A DNA stretch of 64,000 nucleotides from Methylobacterium sp. Leaf104 (GTDB lineage Bacteria; Pseudomonadota; Alphaproteobacteria; Rhizobiales; Beijerinckiaceae): positions 2,388 to 66,387 of the forward strand of contig NZ_LMMZ01000012.1 in NCBI RefSeq assembly GCF_001422885.1. Direction: 5' to 3'. Both the position numbers and the translations under genes were made by a program. Position 1 is the first letter of the stretch. Every line of letters begins with the position of its first letter. This document shows positions 35,443 through 44,023 of this stretch, one piece after another. Under the pieces are notes generated by a model that made no database searches, was not told the origin of the DNA, and was given only the letters and a program-made list of their open reading frames with translations.

Positions 35443-37068
35443 TCAGGCGGCCCGGCGCTTCTGTTTCTTCTCGCGTCCCTGTCCGGGCGCCCGCTGGCCG
35501 GCACGGGTCCGGTCGAGCACGAATTTCGCGTAGTCGTCCATGTCTCCGGCGAAGGGCTTGACCGTGTTGTCGGCCGCCAGCCAGAGGCGATCCGCCACCA
35601 GCTCCATCAGCGAGCGGTCGTGGGTGATGAGGATGACCGCCCCGCCGTAATCGTTGAGCGCGTCGAGGAGCGCCCGCCGGCTGTCGATGTCGAGGTGGTT
35701 GGTCGGTTCGTCGAGGATCAGCAGGTGCGGCGCCTGCATCGCCACGAGGTTGAGGAGCAGCCGCGCCCGCTCGCCGCCCGACAGCGCGTCCACCGTCGTC
35801 TCCTGCTTGTCGAAGGCCAGCCCGAAGCTCGCGAGCTTGGCGCGCCGGGCCGATTCGCTGTCGTCGGGCCGCTCGCGCCGGATGATCGCCAGCGGCGTGT
35901 CCTTGGGATCGAGGGCCTCGATCTGGTGCTGGTGGAACCAGCCGACCTGCACCCGGCCTTCCCGCACCATCCGGCCGTCGCGCACCTGAAGCGCGCCCGC
36001 TGCCATCTTGGCGAAGGTCGACTTGCCCGCACCGTTGACGCCCAGCAGGCCGATGCGGTCGTCGACGTCGAGAGTCAGGTTGAGGTCGCGCAGTACCGGC
36101 GCGTCGTCGCCATACGCGATGGTGGCGTCGGTGAGATGCATCAGGGGCGGGGCGAGCGGGCGCTTCGGCGAAGGCAGATGGAACGGGGCCACGTGCTCCT
36201 CGATGGTCGTGGCGATCGGCTCCAGCTTGGCGAGGCGCTTGACGCGGGACTGGGCCTGTGCGGCCTTCGAGGCCTTGGCCTTGAACCGGTCGATGAAGCT
36301 CTGGAGATGCGCCCGCTCGGCCTCCTGCTTCTGCTTGGTCGAGGCTTGCAGACGGGCCTTCTCGGCCCGGCGCTTCTCGAAATCGTCGTAGCCGCCCGTG
36401 TAGAGTTCGAGCTTGCCCCCGGCCACGTGCAGGATTGCGTCCACCGAGTTGTTCAGCAATTCGCGGTCGTGGCTGATGATCAGGGCCGAATGGGGATAGC
36501 GCTTGAGCCGCGCCTCCAGCCAGAGAGCGCCCTCCAGGTCGAGGTAGTTGGTCGGCTCGTCGAGGAGCAGCATGTCCGGCTCGGCGAAGAGCGCGGCGGC
36601 GAGCGCCACGCGCATGCGCCAGCCGCCGGAGAACTCCGCCATCGGCCGGGCCAGGTCCTCGACGGAGAAACCGAGACCGGCCAGGATCTCGCCGGCCCGG
36701 GCCGGCGCCCGGTCGGCGTCGATCTCGATGAGGCGGCCGTAGATCTCGCCCATGCGCTCGGGTGCGGCGGTCTCGAGTTCGGCGTTCAGGGCCTCGCGCT
36801 CCACGTCGGCGGCCAGGATCGTGTCGATCAGGCTGACGGGAGTCGCGGGATGCTCCTGGTCGACGGAGGCGACGCGGGCGGTCTTCGGCAGCAGGATGGC
36901 GCCGCCGTCCGGCTGCAACTCACCGAGGATGATCTTGAACAGGGTCGACTTGCCGACGCCGTTGCGGCCGACGAGCCCGACCTTCGAGCCCGGCGGAACC
37001 GCGACGCTGGCGCGATCGAAGAAGCGCCGGCCCCAGGCGCTGAACGTCAGGTCTTCGATCTGGATCAT
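35443..37068 (-). CDS. ABC-F family ATPase (Uup/YheS-like)
   Basis: A 541-residue soluble protein with two ATP-binding cassettes and no membrane domain. Cassette 1 has GLVGRNGVGKSTLFKI and LLLDEPTNYLDLEG; cassette 2 has GLLGVNGAGKSTFAKM, the signature LSGGERARL and LILDEPTNHLDIDS. A charged linker of about 80 residues (KRRAEKARLQASTKQKQEAE) joins them, as in ABC-F proteins that act at the ribosomal E site. A basic tail (REKKQKRRAA) is consistent with RNA binding. ATG 37068 is preferred. It is likely a translation factor rather than a transporter; the exact subfamily is not fixed. Confidence 0.92.
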   Translation of the reverse strand: MIQIEDLTFSAWGRRFFDRASVAVPPGSKVGLVGRNGVGKSTLFKIILGELQPDGGAILLPKTARVASVDQEHPATPVSLIDTILAADVEREALNAELETAAPERMGEIYGRLIEIDADRAPARAGEILAGLGFSVEDLARPMAEFSGGWRMRVALAAALFAEPDMLLLDEPTNYLDLEGALWLEARLKRYPHSALIISHDRELLNNSVDAILHVAGGKLELYTGGYDDFEKRRAEKARLQASTKQKQEAERAHLQSFIDRFKAKASKAAQAQSRVKRLAKLEPIATTIEEHVAPFHLPSPKRPLAPPLMHLTDATIAYGDDAPVLRDLNLTLDVDDRIGLLGVNGAGKSTFAKMAAGALQVRDGRMVREGRVQVGWFHQHQIEALDPKDTPLAIIRRERPDDSESARRAKLASFGLAFDKQETTVDALSGGERARLLLNLVAMQAPHLLILDEPTNHLDIDSRRALLDALNDYGGAVILITHDRSLMELVADRLWLAADNTVKPFAGDMDDYAKFVLDRTRAGQRAPGQGREKKQKRRAA

Positions 37069-37215
37069 GCTGGGGCTCGTCGGGGGTGCGGGCACCGGAC
37101 GGACCCGGACGCGTCCCGGACCCTACCGCACCGCACCATCCGGCGCGAGGGGCGCCCGGTGCAACCGGCCCCCTCGCCCCACGCGCCCTCCCGGCCGCGC
37201 CAGCCGGAGGCGGCC

Positions 37216-38409
37216 CTACTGCGCGGCGACCACGGAGGCCTTCACCAGCGGCGCCACCGGCACGTTCCTGTGCCAGAAGCTGCCGGAGCGCCCGGTCTGG
37301 TAGCCGGTCTCGTACAGGCTGCGCATGTAGCCCGTGTCGAAGCCGCGGGCCGTGGAGGTGTTGGGCGCGGATTCGTCGATATAGGCGAGGTTGAAGCCGA
37401 TGCCGTTGGAGCGCGTGAAGGCGTAGGTCGAGGCCAGGGTGGCGCGGCTGCGGGCGCGGCTGGCCGTCGTGAACGAGCGCTCGACGATCGAGAGCGTGTT
37501 GTTCTGGGCGAGGTCGAATTCCGGCTCCAGGCGCCCGTTGATGATGACGTAGATGTCCGACTTGGCGCCCGCCTTGAACCGGCCGTCGCGCAGCAGGAAC
37601 GACTGCGGCAGGGTGAAGACCGGCGTCACCACCGAGCCGTCGACATGCATCTCCTGGAAGGTGCGCTGCGCCGCCTGGACGTCGATGAGCTGCGGCGGGA
37701 ACACCGCCGGGATGCTGGCCGAGGCGGTGAGCACGTCGGTGAACAGGTCGAGCGCGGCCGGGCCGCCGCTGGTGGCGATGGCGCCCATGTTCCAGATCAC
37801 GGCGCGCTGGGCGTCGAGGTTCGTCGTCACCACGAGGAGACGACGGCCCTTGGCGTGCTGGGCCGCGACCGCGGCCAGAAGGTCCGGCGTCACGTACCGG
37901 CGCACGAGATCGCGCAGGCGCCCGTCCCCGAACAGGCCCGAGCCGAACAGCACGTTGGCGAAGCTCGGCGACTGCACCAGCGTCGAGGCGACGCCGCTGG
38001 TGTAGATGTCCTTCAGGTAGGCGTCGTATTCCGGGCCCACGAAGGCGAAGGGGGCGATGAGGGCACCCGTGGAGACGCCGGAGACCAGGGAGAATTCCGG
38101 GCGCTTGCCCGATTCGGTCCAGCCGTTGAGGAGGCCGGCGCCATAGGCCCCGTCGCCGCCACCGCCCGACAGGGCAAGGTAGGCGAACGGCACCTTGCTG
38201 TTCTGAGGCCGCGCCGACATCTCGGTGAAGGTCTTCTCCGAGGCGTCCGCGTAGGCGCGGACATTCGGATCCAGCCCGGGCAGGACCGCGGCGGCGGCCT
38301 CGCTCGCCGTGTAGGGCGTGCGCGGGGTGGTGCCGCAGGCCGCGAGCTGGCCGAGGGCGACGAGGGCCAAGAGCCCCCGGCTCCATCGGAGACGACGCAT
38401 GTTCGACAT
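37216..38409 (-). CDS. Patatin-like phospholipase, lipoprotein
   Basis: A protein of about 397 residues. The signal sequence has a lipobox (ALVALGQLAAC), so the mature protein should be attached to a membrane. The patatin domain shows the oxyanion-hole motif LSGGGGDGAYGAG, the nucleophile elbow GVSTG with its Ser, and the catalytic Asp in VDGSVV, forming the Ser-Asp dyad of acyl hydrolases. The final part contains an extended C-terminal region typical of bacterial patatin-like proteins. ATG 38409 is used; ATG 38400 and TTG 38421 are possible. The substrate is probably a phospholipid or other acyl ester. Confidence 0.85.
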   Translation of the reverse strand: MSNMRRLRWSRGLLALVALGQLAACGTTPRTPYTASEAAAAVLPGLDPNVRAYADASEKTFTEMSARPQNSKVPFAYLALSGGGGDGAYGAGLLNGWTESGKRPEFSLVSGVSTGALIAPFAFVGPEYDAYLKDIYTSGVASTLVQSPSFANVLFGSGLFGDGRLRDLVRRYVTPDLLAAVAAQHAKGRRLLVVTTNLDAQRAVIWNMGAIATSGGPAALDLFTDVLTASASIPAVFPPQLIDVQAAQRTFQEMHVDGSVVTPVFTLPQSFLLRDGRFKAGAKSDIYVIINGRLEPEFDLAQNNTLSIVERSFTTASRARSRATLASTYAFTRSNGIGFNLAYIDESAPNTSTARGFDTGYMRSLYETGYQTGRSGSFWHRNVPVAPLVKASVVAAQ

Positions 38410-38604
38410 GTTCACTGCCAAGATTCCGGAGCCCGACCCCTACGCGACCCTAGCATGAAAAACGAGCTTGGCCGTTCCCGTGTTCCGGCTACGCTTCCCG
38501 ACGTCGCACCGGTGTGTCATTCGCGCAGCAATCGGGCCGATCTCGCCCGGACTCGCGAAAGCGTGTAGGCATCCCGGCGCTGCGCGGTCGGCTGCGGCAT
38601 CAAA

Positions 38605-38629
38605 TGAACTTCCCGGGCACACGTCCGTT
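38605..38629 (+). promoter_or_regulatory. Candidate EcfG-type promoter before the LOV kinase
   Basis: TGAAC (38605-38609), 16 bases, CGTT (38626-38629) differs from GGAAC-N16/17-CGTT by one base. It points toward the LOV histidine kinase, 197 bases away. The rest of the 404-base intergenic region has no gene. Confidence 0.4.
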
Positions 38630-38642
38630 GGAGCACCATACG

Positions 38643-38660
38643 GTGACGGTTGACCGTCAC
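38643..38660. repeat. 18-base palindrome upstream of the LOV kinase
   Basis: GTGACGGT-TG-ACCGTCAC is a perfect inverted repeat with a two-base centre, located 14 bases after the candidate EcfG promoter. Its dyad geometry suits a dimeric DNA-binding protein. Additional GTCACGG copies follow. Confidence 0.6.
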
Positions 38661-38825
38661 GGTCACGGCCCGACATCCCACACACCTCACGACACCTGCT
38701 CCAGCCGACCGGTCGCGCCCGCGCAGGCCAGCCGCGCCGGCCGCACGTGCCGCCGATGGTCCTGACGATGTCGGCGTGGGCGGGGCGGCCCCGCAGGTCG
38801 GTGGCACGAGGAGGAGGCAGAGGCG

Positions 38826-39947
38826 ATGGAACGAGACGACGCGTGGCACATGACGGACGACCTGATGGTCGAGGACGGCAAGGGCGACCCCTTCGCCGCC
38901 GCCATCCGGGCGACCCGCATGCCCATGATCGTCACGGATCCGCGCCGGGACGACAACCCGATCGTCTTCGTCAACGACGCCTTCCTGCGCCTCACCGGGT
39001 ACGAGCGCGACGAGATCATGGGCCGCAACTGCCGCTTCCTGCAGGGCGCGGACACGGATCCGAATGCGATCCAGCAGCTCCGCGAGGCCGTAAATGCCCG
39101 GCGCGACATCGCCGTCGACATCCTGAACTACCGCAAGGATGGCAGCCCGTTCTGGAACGCCCTGTACATGAGCCCGGTCGTCACCAAGGGCGGTGACCTG
39201 CACTACTTCTTCGCCTCGCAGCTCGACGTCACCGACCGGGTCGACGCGCAGATGCGGACGCAGAACGAGAAGGAGCATTTCGAGCGCGAAGTCGCCAAGC
39301 GGACGCGCGAACTCTCCGATGCCCTGGCGGCCAAGACCATGCTCGTGCACGAGGTCGACCACCGGGTGAAGAACAACCTCCAGATGGTGGCCTCCCTCCT
39401 CACCATGCAGACCCGGAGCATCTCCGATCCCACGGCGCGGGACGCGATGAAGTCGATGCTGACCCGGGTCGAGGCGCTCGGGACGGTGCACAAGAGGCTC
39501 TACCAGTCCCACGACGTCGAGCGCTTCGACGTCGCCGAGTTCGCCCGCGAGCTCGCCACCGACCTCGTGCGCGGATCCGGCCGCTCGGAGATCAGCCTGC
39601 ACCTCGACCTCGAACCCGTAGAGGTGCCGGTGGAGAAGGCGCCCCCGGTGGCGCTGATGATGAACGAACTCATCACCAACGCTCTCAAGCACGCCTTCCC
39701 CGACAACCGCCCCGGCCGCCTCTCGATCCGCGTCCAGCCCGACGGGCGCTACTTCGGCATCCGGATCATCGACGACGGCATCGGCATGCCCCAGGAGGTC
39801 GTGGGTACGCGGTCCTTCGGCAAGCGCCTGATCGAGAGCTTGGCCCGCCAGCTGAATGCCAGTATCGCTTGGCAACCGGGACATCCCGGGACCTCGATCG
39901 ATATTCGCCTCCCGCGCGAATCGCCGGGCGCGAAGGACAGCACGTGA
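38826..39947 (+). CDS. Blue-light sensor histidine kinase (LOV domain, HisKA_2/HWE-type)
   Basis: A 373-residue soluble kinase. The LOV/PAS domain spans about residues 24-138, with the flavin-binding GRNCRFLQG motif (66-74) and the photoreactive Cys69; NDAFLRLTGY and DILNYRKDGSPFWNAL also fit. A coiled-coil linker leads to the HisKA_2 box EVDHRVKNNLQMVASLL, where His179 is the likely phosphoacceptor. The ATPase domain has the N box NELITNALKHAF (about 280-291) and a D-box IIDDGIGMP. Domain order resembles the LOV histidine kinases of Brucella and Caulobacter. Its GTGA stop-start overlap with the response regulator gene indicates a coupled pair. Confidence 0.93.
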   Translation: MERDDAWHMTDDLMVEDGKGDPFAAAIRATRMPMIVTDPRRDDNPIVFVNDAFLRLTGYERDEIMGRNCRFLQGADTDPNAIQQLREAVNARRDIAVDILNYRKDGSPFWNALYMSPVVTKGGDLHYFFASQLDVTDRVDAQMRTQNEKEHFEREVAKRTRELSDALAAKTMLVHEVDHRVKNNLQMVASLLTMQTRSISDPTARDAMKSMLTRVEALGTVHKRLYQSHDVERFDVAEFARELATDLVRGSGRSEISLHLDLEPVEVPVEKAPPVALMMNELITNALKHAFPDNRPGRLSIRVQPDGRYFGIRIIDDGIGMPQEVVGTRSFGKRLIESLARQLNASIAWQPGHPGTSIDIRLPRESPGAKDST

Positions 39948-40384
39948 GCGAACCTCTCCGGGTCCTGATCGCGGAAGACGAAGCACTCATCCTCATGCAG
40001 CTGGAATTCCTCGTCGAGGATGCCGGCCACCTCGTCGTCGGCACCGCGGCGACCGCGGACGAGGCGATCGGGATCGCCCGTGACGTGCGCCCGGACCTCG
40101 TCTTCGTCGACCTTCAGCTGCGCGGCGGCTCGTCCGGCATCGACATCGTCCGGGCGCTGCGGGCCGATGCCGCCATGGTGCTGGTCTTCGTCACCGCCAA
40201 CGCCCAGCATCTGCCGGAGGGGTTCGAAGGGGCCGCCGGCGTCATCGCCAAGCCCTTCACCGAGGCCGTCATCTTCGACACGATGGCGTTTTTCAGCGAG
40301 TGCGTGCGCGAGCCGCCGCCGCGCTCCGCCGTGCCCCTCGGCCTGCGCCTCGCGCCGGCCTATCGCGCCGCCCTCGGCGGGTAG
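39944..40384 (+). CDS. Single-domain response regulator paired with the LOV kinase
   Basis: A 146-residue receiver protein without an output domain. It begins VLIAEDEALILMQLEFLVED (acidic pocket), has the phosphoacceptor Asp in LVFVDLQLRGG (about 52-62), the Thr/Ala block VFVTANAQH and the Lys in IAKPFTEAVIFD. A Pro/Arg-rich tail of about 25 residues follows. GTG 39944 overlaps the kinase stop by four bases, fixing the start. Stand-alone receivers of this type act as phosphate sinks or as regulators of histidine kinases, including those feeding PhyR in alphaproteobacteria; that link is inferred. Confidence 0.9.
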   Translation: MSEPLRVLIAEDEALILMQLEFLVEDAGHLVVGTAATADEAIGIARDVRPDLVFVDLQLRGGSSGIDIVRALRADAAMVLVFVTANAQHLPEGFEGAAGVIAKPFTEAVIFDTMAFFSECVREPPPRSAVPLGLRLAPAYRAALGG

Positions 40385-40390
40385 GCGCGC

Positions 40391-42247
40391 TCAGCGGTAG
40401 CCGGCCGCCTGCAGCTCGAACAGTTCGGCGTAGCGCCCGCCCAGCGCCTGCAGCTCGGCATGGCTCCCCGACTCGATCACGCGTCCACCGGAGAGCACCA
40501 GGATGCGATCCGCCATGCGCACGGTGGAGAAGCGGTGCGAGATCAGCACCGCCGTGCGCCCGTGGCTCAGCTCGCGGAAGCGCTGGAACACCTCGAACTC
40601 GGCTCGGGCGTCGAGGGCGGCGGTGGGCTCGTCGAGGATCAGGATCTCGGCTTCCCGCATGTAGGCCCGGGCGATGGCGATCTTCTGCCACTCGCCCCCC
40701 GACAGATCCACGCCCTCGGCGAAGCGCTTGCCCAGGGGCTGGTCGTACCCGAGCGGCAGGCGCCCGATGACTCCGTCGGCGAGGCTGCGTCCGGCCGCCC
40801 GGGCGACCCGGCCGGCGTCGCCGCGCGCCTCGATCCGGCCCACGGCCACGTTCTCGCGGGCGGTGAAGCTGAAGCGCACGAAATCCTGGAAGGTCACGCC
40901 GATGCGGCCGCGAAGGTCGTCGAGGTCGTAGGCGGAGAGGGGCAGGCCATCGAGGAGCACGCAGCCCTCGGTCGGGTCGTAGAGCCGGGTGAGGAGCTTG
41001 ACGATGGTCGTCTTGCCCGCCCCGTTCTCGCCCACCAGGGCCAGGACCTCGCCGGCCGCGAGGTGGAAGCTCAGGTGTCGCACCGCCCAGGATTCGGTGC
41101 CGGGATAGCGGAAGCCCACATCCTCGAACACGATCCCGCTCCGGATCGGGCGCGGCAGGGAAACGGGGTCGGTCGGCGAGCGGATCGCCGGCACCACGGC
41201 GAAGAACGAGAACAGGTCGTCGAGATACTGCGCCTGCGAGGCGATCTGCGAGAAGCCCAGCAGCAGCCCCTCGATCAGGCCGCGCAGGCGCTGGAAGGAG
41301 CCCGCCAGGAAGGCGAGGTCGCCGATGGAGAACTGGCCCGCGGCGGTGCGCCAGACGATGGTGGCGTAGGCGAGGTAGTAGGCCAGCGTGCCGAGCGCCG
41401 CGAAGGCCCCGCCCCAGCCGGCCCGGCGCAGGGCCAGGGCGCGGTTGTCGGCCACGAGCCGGGCCGCGAGCCCGCGATAGCGCTCGGCGATGTAGCCGTT
41501 CAGCCCGAACAGCTTCACTTCCTTGGCGGATTCGACGCTGGCTCCGAGGAAGCGCAGATAGTCGATCTCGCGCCGCTCCGGCGTCCGGGTCCAGGCGAGC
41601 CGGTAGCCCTCGCGGTTGAAGTGGGTCTCGTTGAGAAAGGCCGGCACCAGGGCCACCACGAGGAGCAGGATCAGCCAGGGCGCGAAGGCCACGAGGCCGA
41701 GGGCGAAAGCCACCAGGGTGATGAGGTCCTGCCCCTGACCGAAGAGCTGGAACAGGAGGTTGGAGCGGCCCGTGACCTGACGCCGTGCCCGCTCCAGGCG
41801 GTCCTGCTGCGCGCTGTCCTCGAACTGTTCGAGGTCGAGGTCGGCGGCGTGCCGCATCAGCTTCAGGGTGGCGGCGTTGCCGTAGAGGTCGGCCACGAGA
41901 CCGTCGACCAAGGTGCTGGCGCGGCCGAGGAGGTCGGCCAGGATGGCGAGACCGAACTCCGCCGCCACCAGCAGGGCGAGGTGCCGCAGGGCGGGATCTG
42001 CGAGCCATGCCTCGAACCCGAGGCCGATCGGGTGCGGCCGGGCATGCTCGGCCACGATCGCGTCGAGGATGAGCTTGGCGAGGTAGAGCATCAGGACCGG
42101 CAGGCTCGCCCGCGCGAGGCGCAGGCCGAGGCTCGCCACCAGGAGGCGCGGACTGGCGGAATAGACGAGGCGGGCCAGGGCCGGCAGGTGACGCAGGGCG
42201 CCGAGGCGCGCGGATAGGGCCGTCAGGGGGGAGAGGTGGTCGGGCAT
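40391..42247 (-). CDS. ABC exporter, fused permease-ATPase
   Basis: A 618-residue half-transporter that should work as a dimer. Five to six membrane helices occupy about residues 20-320. The ATPase domain has Walker A LVGENGAGKTTIVKLL, Q-loop VTFQDFVRFSF, signature VDLSGGEWQKIAIARAYM, Walker B ILILDEPTAALD and the H-loop LISHRFS. The permease contains a long soluble segment with FLGASVESAKEVKLFGLNGY, as in the type-I exporters often found near peptide or lipid export genes. ATG 42247 is chosen over the longer frame. It converges with the response-regulator gene, 6 bases apart. Substrate unknown. Confidence 0.88.
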   Translation of the reverse strand: MPDHLSPLTALSARLGALRHLPALARLVYSASPRLLVASLGLRLARASLPVLMLYLAKLILDAIVAEHARPHPIGLGFEAWLADPALRHLALLVAAEFGLAILADLLGRASTLVDGLVADLYGNAATLKLMRHAADLDLEQFEDSAQQDRLERARRQVTGRSNLLFQLFGQGQDLITLVAFALGLVAFAPWLILLLVVALVPAFLNETHFNREGYRLAWTRTPERREIDYLRFLGASVESAKEVKLFGLNGYIAERYRGLAARLVADNRALALRRAGWGGAFAALGTLAYYLAYATIVWRTAAGQFSIGDLAFLAGSFQRLRGLIEGLLLGFSQIASQAQYLDDLFSFFAVVPAIRSPTDPVSLPRPIRSGIVFEDVGFRYPGTESWAVRHLSFHLAAGEVLALVGENGAGKTTIVKLLTRLYDPTEGCVLLDGLPLSAYDLDDLRGRIGVTFQDFVRFSFTARENVAVGRIEARGDAGRVARAAGRSLADGVIGRLPLGYDQPLGKRFAEGVDLSGGEWQKIAIARAYMREAEILILDEPTAALDARAEFEVFQRFRELSHGRTAVLISHRFSTVRMADRILVLSGGRVIESGSHAELQALGGRYAELFELQAAGYR

Positions 42248-42411
42248 CGGCCGGGACCATGACCGGGGCCGGCACCTCCGTCGATACCGCAGACGCCGCA
42301 CCCGCGCGGTCGCGCAGATGTCAGTGGGTGACCGGCCGAAGTGTTCAAGCTCTTGAGGACAGCCGATTCGACGGCGAGACTTCACTTTATCGCCCATGTT
42401 AGGCGTTCGTC

Positions 42412-43062
42412 ATGTCCACAGGCGCGAGGCCGCCCTCAATGCTCAGCGGTTCAGCGGTCCTGCGGGTCGGCGTTCTCATCGTGGTGGCGGCCATCCTCGC
42501 CGGAATCGTCCAGGTCCTGCGTCCGCACGACGGCGGACCGGCGGACGCCCCCACCGTCCGGACGACCCCCGAGACCGGAAAGGCCGGAACCCAGGCGGCG
42601 GTGCCGCCGGCCGTCACGCGTCCGGTCTCCCCGGTGGCCCCGGCGCCCGCGCCCCAGCCGAGCCCCGCCCCGGCGCCACAGGCCGCCATTCCCCCCGCCG
42701 CGTCTCCGCCGGCCGGGCCGGCGCCATCGCCGAACGTGCCCCTGCCGCCGAGCCTCCCGGGGCCGATCCAGGCGCCCTCGCCCCCCGACAGGAGCTTCGT
42801 CGATACGGCTCGCCCGGCGGCCCCATCGGCCGGCGAGCAGGAGATCGACAACGCCGCCGAGACGGCGGGGCCACGCGGGATTGCGATCGTCGACCTCAAT
42901 ACGGGGAGCGTCGCCGAGTTGAACGGCCTGCGGGGCGGCGGCATGATCGGGCGGGCCATCGTGCAGAAGCGTCCCTACGCTTCCGTCGGCGAGCTCCTGT
43001 CGAAGCGCGTCCTCAGCCGGGCGGTCTACGAGCGGATCAAGGATCAGGTCACGGTGCGCTGA
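42412..43062 (+). CDS. Membrane-anchored helix-hairpin-helix protein (ComEA-like)
   Basis: A 216-residue protein: an N-terminal membrane anchor (VLRVGVLIVVAAILAGIVQVL, about 17-37), a long Pro/Ala-rich low-complexity linker (about 45-150) and a C-terminal HhH domain, with VDLNTGSVAELNGLRGGGMIGRAIVQKRPYASVGELL as the DNA-contacting hairpins. ComEA proteins bind incoming DNA at the membrane during natural transformation; this protein has a longer linker than classic ComEA and stands without other competence genes. Some family members are only generic DNA-binding proteins. ATG 42412 is used because the anchor follows it directly; no clear ribosome-binding site is visible. Confidence 0.75.
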   Translation: MSTGARPPSMLSGSAVLRVGVLIVVAAILAGIVQVLRPHDGGPADAPTVRTTPETGKAGTQAAVPPAVTRPVSPVAPAPAPQPSPAPAPQAAIPPAASPPAGPAPSPNVPLPPSLPGPIQAPSPPDRSFVDTARPAAPSAGEQEIDNAAETAGPRGIAIVDLNTGSVAELNGLRGGGMIGRAIVQKRPYASVGELLSKRVLSRAVYERIKDQVTVR

Positions 43063-43151
43063 AGCCCGTTTCGGGTAGCGCGGCGCGCGCCGCCTGCCTA
43101 AGATGCGGCTCCAGGAAGCCGGAAAGTCGCTTCGATCACCAGGGACGAGCC

Positions 43152-43367
43152 ATGTTTGCGCAAGCCGGGGGCGTTACCTTTCGCGAGGATCTCGGCGTCG
43201 AGGAGACCACCGAGACCGACAACGTCGTCCGCTGGGACGGCGAGAAGCTCTACGTCGAACACGACATCTATCACAACGGCCAGCTGGTCCACCGCAAGTA
43301 CCGCAAGAACGTCAGCGAGGCGGTGGCCCGGGCATTGCAGGCGCTGATCAACCGGTCGCAGCAATAG
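43152..43367 (+). CDS. Conserved-looking 71-residue hypothetical protein
   Basis: A small soluble protein starting at ATG 43152, with AGGGA upstream. It has a compact beta-type sequence with DNVVRWDGEKLYVEHDIYHN and RKYRKNVSEAVARALQALIN, suggesting a beta-strand segment followed by a C-terminal helix. No known domain is recognised. The good ribosome-binding site and sensible amino-acid composition support a true gene. It lies between the ComEA-like gene and a convergent acetyltransferase gene. Confidence 0.6.
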   Translation: MFAQAGGVTFREDLGVEETTETDNVVRWDGEKLYVEHDIYHNGQLVHRKYRKNVSEAVARALQALINRSQQ

Positions 43368-43414
43368 AGTCTGCGGTCCGGTGCCCTGTGAGGCTAAACC
43401 GATCCCGTCGATCC

Positions 43415-44023
43415 CTACTTCCCGATCCAGTCGTGCCCGGCCACCACCGCCTCGACCGGGCGCGTCCAGGTGCCGGGCTGGTCGGTGGCCCCGGTTCCGA
43501 GGGCGCACTGGACCATGACGCTGTCGCTCCAGCGCCCGTACTTGTAGCCCACCGCCGGCAGCAGCCCGACGCGAACGAAGCCGCAGGCCTCGTGGAGGCG
43601 TAACGACGCCTCGTTCTGCGCGTCGATGTAGCCGATCATCTGGCGGTAGCCCCCCGCCGCGCAGGCCTCGATCAGCGCTGGCAGCAGACGCCGGCCGATG
43701 CCGGCATGCAGGTGCTCGTGATGGACGTAGATCGAGTGCTTGAGGGTGTAGCGGTAGGCCGGGCGCTTGCGGAACGGCACCGCGTAGGCATAGCCCGCCA
43801 CGATCCCGTCCCGGTCGGCCACGAGGTGCGGCAGGCGCTTCTTGCGCATGGCCTTGCGCCGCTTCTTCAGGTCGTCGGGATGGAGCGGGTCCGCCTCGAA
43901 ATCCCCGACATCGCCGACGCCGCGCCGGATGTGATGGGCGTAGATGTCCACCATATCCGGCACGTCGGCATCCGACGAGGGCCGGATGACGAGGTCGGGG
44001 TCGCTCTCGGACGAGCCCGCCAT
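43415..44023 (-). CDS. GNAT-family N-acetyltransferase, coupled to the decarboxylase
   Basis: A 202-residue GNAT protein of the phosphinothricin/methionine sulfone acetyltransferase type: VIRPSSDADVPDMVDIYAHH at the start, the SIYVHHEHLHAGIGRRLLPAL block holding the acetyl-CoA binding signature (Q/R-x-x-G-x-G/A variant as HAGIGRRL), and YIDAQNEASLRLHEACGFVRVG. It uses acetyl-CoA to acetylate an amine. The ATG at 44023 overlaps the TGA of the decarboxylase gene in TGATG, so translation is coupled. This makes the polyamine or diamine made by the decarboxylase a plausible substrate, but amino-acid analogues remain equally possible. Confidence 0.85.
   Translation of the reverse strand: MAGSSESDPDLVIRPSSDADVPDMVDIYAHHIRRGVGDVGDFEADPLHPDDLKKRRKAMRKKRLPHLVADRDGIVAGYAYAVPFRKRPAYRYTLKHSIYVHHEHLHAGIGRRLLPALIEACAAGGYRQMIGYIDAQNEASLRLHEACGFVRVGLLPAVGYKYGRWSDSVMVQCALGTGATDQPGTWTRPVEAVVAGHDWIGK

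Noticed and set aside
35620..38568. A 982-residue open frame opposite the ABC-F and patatin genes
   Set aside because: The translation is His/Asp/Arg-rich without domains, and the opposite strand carries two well-recognised genes.
43415..44023. Naming the GNAT protein a phosphinothricin resistance enzyme
   Set aside because: Family resemblance alone does not show the substrate; coupling to the decarboxylase suggests another possibility.
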